Source: Verrucomicrobiaceae bacterium
GTDB taxonomy: Bacteria > Verrucomicrobiota > Verrucomicrobiia > Verrucomicrobiales > Verrucomicrobiaceae
Assembly: GCA_947463285.1 (NCBI GenBank)
Contig: CANHTV010000170.1
Coordinates: 1 to 7,552 of the forward strand
Direction: 5' to 3'
Length of the DNA: 7,552 bases
Position numbers and translations under genes: made by a program. The notes under the pieces are model-generated. The model ran no database searches, was not told where the DNA came from, and worked only from the letters and a program-made list of their open reading frames with translations. Below are positions 1-5,837 of the stretch, in pieces (positions within the stretch are counted from its first letter, which is position 1; every line of letters starts with the position of its first letter).

Positions 1-2195
1 AATCAGAGGCTTATGTCACGCTTGCGGTGACTCAGGACAATCTGGACGAACAGAATGAGTATCTCTATCTCAGATTGGCCGATGGAGCAGGTTACAATCT
101 GAGCATTCGCCGCCTCCCGATCACCATCGTTGATGATGATGAATCCGTGGAAATCCAAGGCATCACGCCGCCGACGGTGATTATTACCGGCAACGGTGCC
201 AGTCTTGCCGTGATAGCCACAGGCTCGGAGCCGCTCAGCTACCAGTGGCGTCTGAATGGAGTCGCCATTCCTGGCGCCCTGAGCGCTGAGTACTACATTT
301 ATCCTGGTTCTTTGAGTGATAGCGGACGCTATGATGTGGTGGTTTCCAACCGAGTGAATTCTCAGACTTCACCCGTAACCGACATCGCCATGCTGGACTC
401 ACGTGAATTCTTTTTCCCTGTGGCAGCTGGTTCCACGGCGAATCTGACGCTGAATATCACTGCCCCCACGGGTTCGGTGACCTATGAATGGTCACGCACA
501 CCCGGTGGTATTCCTCTGAGCGATGACACCCGCATCTCAGGAAGCAATTCCCGCACATTGACGTTGCGAAATGTGACCTCTGATGATGTGGGGGACTACT
601 ACTGCCGAGTCAGATCCGTGAATTCCACGGAGGAACTTCCCATCGAGTTGATCAGTCCGGTACAGCGTCTGGTCATCGCGACTGATGCACCTCTGCTGAC
701 GGATATCCCGGATCAAGTGGGCTCTGTCGCCCGTTACTTTGAGTATCAGGTGGAGTTTATGACGGACTCCTATCGCTATCCGGCCAGTTTTTCGGCCACA
801 AATCTGCCTAGCGGTCTTTCCATCCATCCTGTCACAGGTCTCATTTCGGGAAGTCCTCGGGCGACGGCTTCCGAGGTGACTTTTACCGTGACTGCTACCA
901 ATGCCGCTGGCTCCTCCAGCATCACGGGGAAAATCACCGTCGATGGTCTTCCTGATGGCATTGTCGGGACTTTCCATGGTCTCGTGGGACGCAATATTGG
1001 TATGGAGGATCCCTCCATGCCAGGAGAATACACGCCTCCTTGGCCCGAAGCCGAACTGGGTGGGCTTTTCGAGCTGACCACGCTTTCTTCGGGTAGCTTC
1101 AGTGGCAAGCTGACTTATGCCGGCACGGCTCATAACTTCACCGGTTTCCTAGTCAATGATGCGGGTGGTCAGGTCACTGCGACGACGCTGATCCAGCGCA
1201 CCGGTAAACCCGTTTTGTTTATTGATGTCACCCTTGATCCATTCGCTGATGCCGTGGTGGGTACGATCCGCAACATGGCACCGGGCTTAGGTGCAGAAGT
1301 CTCTGTCTCGGCCTGGCGCAAAGTTTGGTCCGTGGCCAATCCGGCGACCGCCTTTGCTGGAACCTACAATTTCTCAATCGCCTCCGTCGAAGGTGGCAAT
1401 GAGCGTGCTCCTGGTGGTTATGGTTATGCCTCATGCACCGTGCCGAGTAATGGTGCCGCTTTTGACATCAAGGGGCGTCTCCCAGATGGCAAACCTTTCG
1501 TGTGCAGCAGTCTGCTGGGGCCGCGGGGGCAGTTCATTATTTATCAGGCGCTTTATGCACGTGCAGGTAGCGTTTTGTCCCAGCTCAGCCTGAATGCACC
1601 TCCTAATGCTGAATCCGATGGACCTTCCTTTGTCGAGGTCTCGGGCGAGTCTAGCTTATACAAGCCGCGTCAAACGGCCAGCTCCGAGACGATTTACACG
1701 GGAGGCATCGGGCCTATCGGCCTCAACTACGAGGGTGGGCGTTATCTGTCACCAGGGGCAGGAGAGGTCGTGATGGGGGTCGAAGATGTGATCGACAACG
1801 CCAGCATCTACTGCTTTGCAGCCGGCGCCGAATATTCGGAAACAACACCTACCACCGTTTTCCGTATTCGTGCAGCTGGAACCACGGTGATGAAAACAGG
1901 CGCGGACAATTTGGCCAAGATCAATGTCACCGAGATCAAGCCGGCCATCGGCGAGTTCAAAGGTAGCTTCACACTCTCAGACACAAATCCGAGCAGCCCA
2001 ACGACGAAGATCAACCGCAGCAGCGACTTCTTTGGCCTGTTCGTTCAATTACCCTCAGGCGAAACGGTGGGGCGTGGTTACTTTACCTTGAAGCAGATGC
2101 CTGACTCAAGTGCCATTCCGCCGACGACTTCAGCCACAGCCCCTTCTTACACCGGCATGGTGGAAGTGACCCCTGGCCCAGGTCCAGGTCTCTGA
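1..2195 (+). CDS. Calx-beta / Ig-like / putative-Ig surface protein, 5'-truncated by window edge
   Basis: The frame is open from the left edge (first full codon at 3) to TGA at 2193-2195, so the GTG at 27 is internal and the true start lies upstream. Residues are numbered from that GTG. The edge to about 38 ends in TIVDDD, the typical last strand of a Calx-beta domain. Residues 45-122 are an Ig-like domain (W74, then DSGRYDVVVSN at 98-108). Residues 128-216 are a second Ig-like domain (W155, DDVGDYYCRV at 186-195). Its B-strand cysteine is absent, so the classical disulfide cannot form. Residues 222-305 are a putative-Ig (He_PIG, cadherin-like) domain with LPSGLSIHPVTGLISGSP. From about 314 two related beta-rich units follow, starting GTFHG (314) and GTYNF (445). 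A terminal module runs from GEFKGSFTL (642-650) through GRGYFTLKQMP to a Pro-Gly end. Modules of this kind occur in exported Verrucomicrobiota proteins. The protein is probably extracellular, with an adhesive or structural role, but its ligand is unknown. I see no C-terminal sorting signal. Confidence 0.88.
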   Translation, partial: SEAYVTLAVTQDNLDEQNEYLYLRLADGAGYNLSIRRLPITIVDDDESVEIQGITPPTVIITGNGASLAVIATGSEPLSYQWRLNGVAIPGALSAEYYIYPGSLSDSGRYDVVVSNRVNSQTSPVTDIAMLDSREFFFPVAAGSTANLTLNITAPTGSVTYEWSRTPGGIPLSDDTRISGSNSRTLTLRNVTSDDVGDYYCRVRSVNSTEELPIELISPVQRLVIATDAPLLTDIPDQVGSVARYFEYQVEFMTDSYRYPASFSATNLPSGLSIHPVTGLISGSPRATASEVTFTVTATNAAGSSSITGKITVDGLPDGIVGTFHGLVGRNIGMEDPSMPGEYTPPWPEAELGGLFELTTLSSGSFSGKLTYAGTAHNFTGFLVNDAGGQVTATTLIQRTGKPVLFIDVTLDPFADAVVGTIRNMAPGLGAEVSVSAWRKVWSVANPATAFAGTYNFSIASVEGGNERAPGGYGYASCTVPSNGAAFDIKGRLPDGKPFVCSSLLGPRGQFIIYQALYARAGSVLSQLSLNAPPNAESDGPSFVEVSGESSLYKPRQTASSETIYTGGIGPIGLNYEGGRYLSPGAGEVVMGVEDVIDNASIYCFAAGAEYSETTPTTVFRIRAAGTTVMKTGADNLAKINVTEIKPAIGEFKGSFTLSDTNPSSPTTKINRSSDFFGLFVQLPSGETVGRGYFTLKQMPDSSAIPPTTSATAPSYTGMVEVTPGPGPGL

Positions 2196-2239
2196 TCCCA
2201 GCTGTAGCAATGGCACACCCAGGAACCCTAGGAGGGAAG

Positions 2240-2262
2240 AAATCCGAAGCCCGAATGACGAA
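2240..2262 (+). repeat. Dispersed repeat copy: AAATCCGAA ... CCGAATGACGAA
   Basis: AAATCCGAA lies at 2240-2248 and CCGAATGACGAA at 2251-2262. Both words recur in the other convergent spacer: AAATCCGAA at 5643-5651, CCGAATGACGAA at 5647-5658, and the latter inverted at 5723-5734. An exact 12-mer shared three times within 7.5 kb, only in intergenic DNA, indicates a repeat family rather than chance. Its origin and function are unknown. Confidence 0.65.
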
Positions 2263-2312
2263 AGAATGATTCTAGGTCGAATCGGCCCGTTTCATACCGC
2301 CGGGAATGGACA

Positions 2313-2329
2313 CAACCTCCTAGGGGTTG
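2313..2329 (+). other. Stem-loop CAACCTC/GGGGTTG
   Basis: CAACCTC (2313-2319) pairs with GGGGTTG (2323-2329) around a 3-nt loop. The stem is seven pairs including one G-T wobble. It is the first of three closely spaced hairpins in this spacer and has no following T-tract, so it is more likely part of a structured repeat than a terminator. Confidence 0.45.
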
Positions 2330-2361
2330 GGGCATGATCATGGCGGAGATGGCGCGCGGTT

Positions 2362-2386
2362 TCCCAGGGTTCTGAGAACCCTGGGA
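2362..2386 (+). other. Perfect 10-bp hairpin TCCCAGGGTT/AACCCTGGGA
   Basis: TCCCAGGGTT (2362-2371) and AACCCTGGGA (2377-2386) are exact reverse complements around the loop CTGAG. It lies 7 nt before another perfect hairpin. The bases after it (TGAAAGC) are not a U-tract. It could protect or process a 3' end, or be part of a mobile or interspersed repeat; the sequence alone does not decide. Confidence 0.65.
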
Positions 2387-2393
2387 TGAAAGC

Positions 2394-2414
2394 CACAACG
2401 CCTTTGGCGTTGTG
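2394..2414 (+). other. Perfect 9-bp hairpin CACAACGCC/GGCGTTGTG
   Basis: CACAACGCC (2394-2402) and GGCGTTGTG (2406-2414) are exact reverse complements around a TTT loop. It is the third of the tandem hairpins downstream of the surface-protein gene. The following bases (ACAAACC) are not T-rich, so it is not a standard terminator on the plus strand. Confidence 0.65.
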
Positions 2415-2418
2415 ACAA

Positions 2419-2499
2419 ACCCAGTTGTCTGACGGCCCAGCACCATAAATCGGGTGATTCGTCTGCTACGGCCCGAGGCTTGATCATCGATAACTGGGT
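2419..2499. repeat. 11-bp inverted repeat pair bounding an 81-nt segment
   Basis: ACCCAGTTGTC (2419-2429) and GATAACTGGGT (2489-2499) are inverted copies that differ at one position, which would form a G-T wobble in RNA. The enclosed segment also has the related words GACGGCCC and TACGGCCC. This could be the base of a fourth, longer stem-loop of the same structured element, or the ends of a small miniature element. No flanking target-site duplication was evident. Confidence 0.4.
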
Positions 2500-2541
2500 A
2501 ATTCATTCACCTCCACCTGAGCAACGAGCACCGAGAGTTTC

Positions 2542-3252
2542 TTACGGCCTGTAAACAAGCGTCACATACTCGCTGGCACCGATGGAGAGGACCGTGAAGA
2601 TGGCTCCCTCGTCATTGATCGCTGCGCCGAGACCGCCACCACCGCCACCTACTCCGGCACCGGTTTGATGAATGCCAAGGGTGAGGATGCTGCGGGTGGC
2701 TCCATTGTAGGTCAGAGTCGTGCCAGTCTGTAAGGCAGCGGTGGGTCCTGCGCCTAGCAGGGCACGCATGAGGGCGATCTTGCCATTTCCTAGGTTGCTC
2801 TGGAGCACCATGGCTCCGCCTGAACAGACGGAAAACGCCTGGAAGGCCAAGTAATGCGAGCCGGTGCCCGGTGCCGAGTCACCCTCCCGGGCGAGCACTT
2901 CGTTACTACCTGCTACCGTCCAGCGGTAGAGCACGGAGTCATTGGCCAAAGTCACGCCTGCGCCGGTGAGCCAAGCCTGATAGATAACCTTACCAGCATC
3001 GGTCATGTAAAAGCTGCCAAAACGCACGGTTTTCAGGCTGCCTACGAGGTCGGTGATATTCTATCGAGCCACAAGGTGCTTGATGCCGCCTATTTCTGCC
3101 ATGATCACCTGATCATTCGCTGCGGCCAGCATGGGGGCGGCGGCACTGAAGCTGCCGAGCTTGCCCGCGGCGGGGATCAGGTCTCCCTTACGGACGACGA
3201 GTTCCAGGCTTTCAGGCGCTCCGCTGAAGATGGTGGATGAGTGTAGGTGGCC
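2542..3252 (-). pseudogene. NxxGxxAF tandem-repeat protein remnant, start lost and interrupted by TAG
   Basis: Read on the minus strand, one frame runs from just after a TGA (3253-3255) to TAA at 2542-2544, broken only by an in-frame TAG at 3061-3063. Both sides of that stop encode repeats of the same type. Upstream is LVVRKGDLIP followed by AAANDQVIMAEIGG. Downstream are FYMTDAGKVIYQAWL, VLAREGDSAPG and a final INDEGAIFTVLS near the C-terminus. The R-x-G-D-x-x-P and N/T-D-x-G-x-x-F/Y signatures match the choice-of-anchor tandem-repeat NxxGxxAF family, which are exported beta-rich proteins of unknown role. The piece downstream of the TAG could start at GTG 3025-3027 (161 aa), but this GTG sits inside a repeat unit and lacks an obvious ribosome site. 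No ATG serves the full frame, so the N-terminal part is missing. It is probably a degraded gene. A sequencing error at the TAG would rescue only part of it. Confidence 0.72.
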
Positions 3253-3324
3253 TCATGTACTTTCTTTATTCTCAGGGGGGCGGTGTGGGCGCTTGTCTCC
3301 GATTCCGAGTTATCCACTCTCGAC

Positions 3325-3352
3325 AGCACTTTAGCCCTAGCGGCTCAGTGCT
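3325..3352 (+). other. Stem-loop upstream of the cysK promoter
   Basis: AGCACT (3325-3330) pairs with AGTGCT (3347-3352). Inside it, AGCC (3333-3336) pairs with GGCT (3342-3345) around the loop CTAGC. A T6 run follows only at 3367-3372, 14 nt after the stem, which is too far for a standard terminator. AGCAC could instead pair with GTGCT at 3363-3367, directly before the T-run, but with only 5 bp. It could be a weak terminator against read-through into cysK. Confidence 0.3.
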
Positions 3353-3374
3353 CGCCGGGCGCGTGCTTTTTTCT

Positions 3375-3403
3375 TTGCAAGGCAGGGTCCTCGCCCCTAT
3401 AAA
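3375..3403 (+). promoter_or_regulatory. Predicted sigma-70-type promoter of cysK
   Basis: TTGCAA (3375-3380, 4 of 6 to the -35 consensus) is followed by a 17-bp spacer and TATAAA (3398-3403, 5 of 6 to the -10 consensus). Transcription would begin near 3410 and give a leader of about 60 nt before the cysK ATG. The leader is pyrimidine-rich, with no riboswitch-like fold evident. Verrucomicrobial promoter consensus is less well known than that of E. coli, so this is a prediction from general sigma-70 rules. Confidence 0.5.
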
Positions 3404-3468
3404 CTCTGCCCCTGTGCTTGCGCTAGCTCTGGTACCTACTTTCCTCAACCTATTCACACTCCATCCTT

Positions 3469-4452
3469 ATGGGCCGCATTTATAACAACATCGTCGAAAC
3501 TATCGGTCGTACTCCCTTGGTGAAACTGAACAAGGTGACGGCTGGACTGAACGCCACCGTGGCATTGAAATGCGAGTTTTTTAACCCCCTGGGCAGTGTC
3601 AAGGACCGTATCGGCATGGCGATGATCGAGGACGCTGAGGCGCGTGGCATTTTGACCAAGGACACCATCATCGTGGAGCCCACCAGTGGCAACACAGGTA
3701 TTGCGCTGGCCTTCGTGGCAGCGGCAAAGGGCTACAAGCTCATCCTCACCATGCCTGAAACGATGAGCACGGAGCGCCGCACTTTGCTGGCGCTGCTGGG
3801 AGCTGATCTCGTCCTCACTCCTGGCACCCAGGGCATGAAGGGCGCTATTGCCAAGGCTGAAGAGATCGTCAAATCCACGCCGAACGCTTGGATGCCGCAG
3901 CAGTTCGAAAATCCGGCTAACCCAGCCATCCACATGAAGACCACCGCCGAGGAAATCTGGGCGGATACGGACGGACAAGTGGACATCCTCGTCGCCGCCG
4001 TCGGCACGGGTGGCACCATCACGGGCTGCACCGAAGTTATCAAAGCGCGCAAGCCAAGCTTCCAAGCCATCGCGGTTGAGCCTGAGGCCTCCCCGGTTAT
4101 CAATCAGACTCTCTCGGGAGAGCCGATCCAGCCAGGGCCGCATAAGATCCAGGGGACAGGCGCGGGCTTTGTGCCAAAGAATCTGCACCTGAAGGATGCC
4201 GCCGGAAATGCCCAGATCGTGGAGTGTGTGAAGGTTAGCAATGATGAAGCCTTTGCTATGGCGCGCCGTCTGGCCGCTGAGGAAGGCCTGCTCGTCGGCA
4301 TCAGCACGGGTGCCAACGTCGTCGCCGCCCTGCGGATCGCCCAGCGTCCTGAAAATACAGGCAAGCTTATCGTTACCATCGGCTGCTCCACCGGTGAGCG
4401 CTACCTTTCCACAGCTCTGGCCGACGAAGCTCGCGCCAAGGTTGGTGCCTGA
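3469..4452 (+). CDS. cysK: Cysteine synthase A (O-acetylserine sulfhydrylase)
   Basis: The 327-residue product is a cytoplasmic PLP enzyme that makes L-cysteine from O-acetyl-L-serine and sulfide, the last step of sulfate assimilation. GRTPLVKLN (13-21) is the family N-terminus. K45 in NPLGSVKDRIG is the expected Schiff-base lysine. TSGNTG (72-77) is the substrate carboxylate loop, and GTGGT (179-183) the PLP phosphate loop. KIQGTGAGF (226-234) matches the loop near the active-site entrance, STGAN (279-283) is another conserved block, and GERYLST (309-315) is the C-terminal signature. The length fits CysK better than the shorter CysM. The ATG at 3469 gives exactly the family N-terminus, although TTCACACTCCATCCTT before it has no Shine-Dalgarno sequence. 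No terminator is seen in the 32 nt before the next gene, so the two are probably one transcript. The family also includes cystathionine beta-synthase-like enzymes, but no CBS or heme extension is present. Confidence 0.96.
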   Translation: MGRIYNNIVETIGRTPLVKLNKVTAGLNATVALKCEFFNPLGSVKDRIGMAMIEDAEARGILTKDTIIVEPTSGNTGIALAFVAAAKGYKLILTMPETMSTERRTLLALLGADLVLTPGTQGMKGAIAKAEEIVKSTPNAWMPQQFENPANPAIHMKTTAEEIWADTDGQVDILVAAVGTGGTITGCTEVIKARKPSFQAIAVEPEASPVINQTLSGEPIQPGPHKIQGTGAGFVPKNLHLKDAAGNAQIVECVKVSNDEAFAMARRLAAEEGLLVGISTGANVVAALRIAQRPENTGKLIVTIGCSTGERYLSTALADEARAKVGA

Positions 4453-4484
4453 TTTATCCAGCTCCTATTTTTCCCACCCAGCTC

Positions 4485-5492
4485 ATGTCACAGACCTCCG
4501 CTTCAGCCGCCGTCGATCCCACTCCCGCTTGGGAGAAGTTCATGGAATCGAACTTCAAAACCATGCTCAAGGCCTTTGGACTCATCGTCATCGGCGTCTG
4601 TGTGTATGGCTATGTGAACTACAGCAACAAAATGAAGGCTCTCCAGGCCGGGGAGGCCTTTAGCGCTGCCAGCACGGTGGAAGATCTGGATCGCGTCATC
4701 CAGGAGCACTCAGGTAGCGTCGCCGCAGGCAGTGCTCTGCTGAAAAAGGCGGACCTGCTCTGGGGGCAAAACAAAAAGACCAGCTCGGTAGATGCCCTGA
4801 AGGAATTCGTGGCGAAGCATAGCGCCCATCCCTTCTACGCCCAAACCCTGCTGGCCCTGGGCGCGAAGCAAGAGTCCCTCGGCAATCGTTCTGAGGCCAA
4901 GCCGCTGTTCGAGCGTCTGGTGAGTGAATTCCCAAAGAGTGACGTGGCTGCGCTGGCTGAGCTCCGCCTCGGTGACTTGCTCTGGGCTGAGGGTAAGGAA
5001 GCAGATGCCAAGAAGATCTACGAAGGCGTGGCGGTGAAATTTCCCGGTACGGACAATGAGATACTCAATCAAGGTGAAGTCCGCACGAAGTGGATCGCCG
5101 CCAAGCTGCCAACGAAGGAAGTGGACGGTCCACCGAAGCCAAAAGAGCCTGCTGCTCCAGCCCCGACTCCCGGTATGCCCCAGTTTAAGCTGAATGCGAC
5201 TAACGCCACGGGTGGAATTTCTCCCACCATCGCCCCCAGTCCTCCAGGTGCCAGCGCTTCCCCAGTCATCAACCTGACTCCTGGTGGTGCCACCTCGGCC
5301 CCGATCACCGTCACGCCAGGCGCTAACATGCCAGCGCCACCCGCCGTGAAGGTGCCTGTGCCAGCCGTCTCCGCCCCTGTGGCACCGAAGCCTGCACCAG
5401 CGCCTGCTGCGACAACTGCTCCAGCTCCTGTGAAGCCCGCTGCCACGCCGGCACCCTCAGCGGCTCCTGCTCCAGCGATGAAGGCTCCTTAA
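4485..5492 (+). CDS. Single-pass membrane-anchored TPR protein with Pro/Ala-rich tail (YfgM/TPR_21-like)
   Basis: The 335-residue product has a polar N-terminus (1-25), one hydrophobic segment (about 28-46, LKAFGLIVIGVCVYGYVNY), and a helical region (about 55-208) with TPR-like repeats. In the repeats, ADLLWGQNKK (89-98) and GDLLWAEGKE (163-172) are recurring units, and FERLVSEFPKS and YEGVAVKFPGT show the typical helix-B ends. From about 209 to the end the chain is low-complexity, rich in Pro, Ala, Thr and Val and probably disordered. The N-in single anchor followed by TPRs resembles YfgM of E. coli, a SecYEG- and PpiD-associated ancillary protein, and the TPR_21 domain. The long tail is not part of that family and might span the periplasm or cell wall. 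The fold is well supported; the function is inferred. The ATG at 4485 lies 32 nt after cysK with no ribosome site (GCTCCTATTTTTCCCACC upstream). It is likely co-transcribed with cysK, though no metabolic link is evident. Confidence 0.85.
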   Translation: MSQTSASAAVDPTPAWEKFMESNFKTMLKAFGLIVIGVCVYGYVNYSNKMKALQAGEAFSAASTVEDLDRVIQEHSGSVAAGSALLKKADLLWGQNKKTSSVDALKEFVAKHSAHPFYAQTLLALGAKQESLGNRSEAKPLFERLVSEFPKSDVAALAELRLGDLLWAEGKEADAKKIYEGVAVKFPGTDNEILNQGEVRTKWIAAKLPTKEVDGPPKPKEPAAPAPTPGMPQFKLNATNATGGISPTIAPSPPGASASPVINLTPGGATSAPITVTPGANMPAPPAVKVPVPAVSAPVAPKPAPAPAATTAPAPVKPAATPAPSAAPAPAMKAP

Positions 5493-5529
5493 GCAAAACC
5501 GGAGATCACGAGTCTCTGAGCTCACCTAG

Positions 5530-5557
5530 AAAGCACCCGGACGACGGGTGCTTTTTT
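5530..5557 (+). terminator. Intrinsic terminator of the cysK-TPR unit
   Basis: AAAGCACCCG (5530-5539) and CGGGTGCTTT (5545-5554) form a perfect 10-bp stem around the loop GACGA, and T5552-5557 provides the U-tract. It begins 38 nt after the TPR gene's stop. Read on the other strand the hairpin is followed by only TTTCTAG, so it would be a weaker terminator for the converging ffh. Confidence 0.92.
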
Positions 5558-5628
5558 GTGGAGTGTTGTCGCGGCTGGAATGTCAGTGCTGAGGACTGAT
5601 AGCTCAGTTTTCGTGCGAACTGTCGCTG

Positions 5629-5771
5629 AATGACGAATGAGTAAATCCGAATGACGAAGGAGTGCCTAAATCCCAATGTCTAAGTCCGAACAGGGGGGCG
5701 CAGTTTGAGGTGCGCGGCTTTGTTCGTCATTCGGCCTTCGTCATTTTTTAGTCATTGGGTGTTTCGTCATT
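5629..5771. repeat. AATGACGAA direct and inverted repeat cluster
   Basis: AATGACGAA occurs forward at 5629-5637 and 5650-5658. It occurs inverted as TTCGTCATT at 5723-5731, 5737-5745 and 5763-5771. Longer matches are CCGAATGACGAA (5647-5658) with its inverse at 5723-5734, and AATGACGAAGG (5650-5660) with its inverse at 5735-5745. CCCAATG (5672-5678) is matched by CATTGGG (5753-5759). GCGCA/TGCGC (5698-5702/5711-5715) makes a small hairpin near the centre. The whole can fold in several alternative long-range pairings. It shares its core word with the repeat at 2251-2262. Confidence 0.72.
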
Positions 5772-5837
5772 AGTTATTTCCCAAGCGGTCCAAAACAGAG
5801 TCCGCCCCATCTGAGCACTTCAATAACTAGATGCCCT

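Larger units (their letters stand above)
2196..2541. other. Gene-free tail-to-tail spacer with dispersed repeat and hairpin cluster
   Basis: This 346-nt spacer separates the converging ends of the surface-protein gene and the NxxGxxAF remnant. It holds one copy of the repeat CCGAATGACGAA, a run of hairpins between 2313 and 2414, a 10-bp palindrome CATGATCATG (2333-2342) and an inverted pair enclosing 2419-2499. A minus-strand frame of 92 codons (2228-2506) crosses all of these structures. It has no recognisable domain and its codons are dictated by the inverted repeats, so I do not call it a gene. No hairpin is followed by a T-tract, so no standard intrinsic terminator is visible for the upstream gene. 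Confidence 0.7.
5493..5837. other. Gene-free tail-to-tail spacer with terminator and inverted repeat cluster
   Basis: This 345-nt spacer lies between the converging ends of the TPR gene and ffh. It contains the intrinsic terminator near its left side and the AATGACGAA repeat cluster at 5629-5771. A further inverted pair is TAGTTATT (5771-5778) with AATAACTA (5822-5829), close to the ffh stop. I see no coding frame with recognisable features here and no obvious dedicated ffh terminator. Confidence 0.7.

Noticed and set aside
537..1133. Minus-strand open frame of 198 codons
   Set aside because: It is opposite the Ig and putative-Ig domains of the surface protein; the translation is Arg/His/Gly-rich without a fold signature.
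2228..2506. Minus-strand open frame of 92 codons in the hairpin spacer
   Set aside because: It spans every hairpin and the dispersed repeat, has no domain, and its sequence is set by inverted repeats. Repeat-derived false gene calls are common in such DNA.
3101..3116. Perfect inverted repeat ATGATCA-CC-TGATCAT
   Set aside because: It is inside the pseudogene's coding frame, isolated, and short enough to be chance from adjacent TGATCA words; no operator context.
2854..3240. Plus-strand open frame of 128 codons
   Set aside because: It is antisense to the NxxGxxAF remnant, which has clear repeat motifs, and lacks motifs of its own.
3404..3468. Riboswitch or T-box leader for cysK
   Set aside because: The predicted leader is only about 60 nt, pyrimidine-rich and without a terminator or conserved aptamer core.
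3454..4188. Minus-strand open frame of 244 codons
   Set aside because: It lies opposite cysK and shows no recognisable motif; cysK is certain on the other strand.
5069..5446. Minus-strand open frame of 125 codons, Gly/Ala-rich
   Set aside because: It is the complement of the Pro/Ala-coding tail of the TPR gene; the low-complexity composition explains it.
5629..5771. CRISPR array
   Set aside because: Repeats are only 9-12 bp, occur in both orientations and have irregular spacing, with no cas gene nearby.
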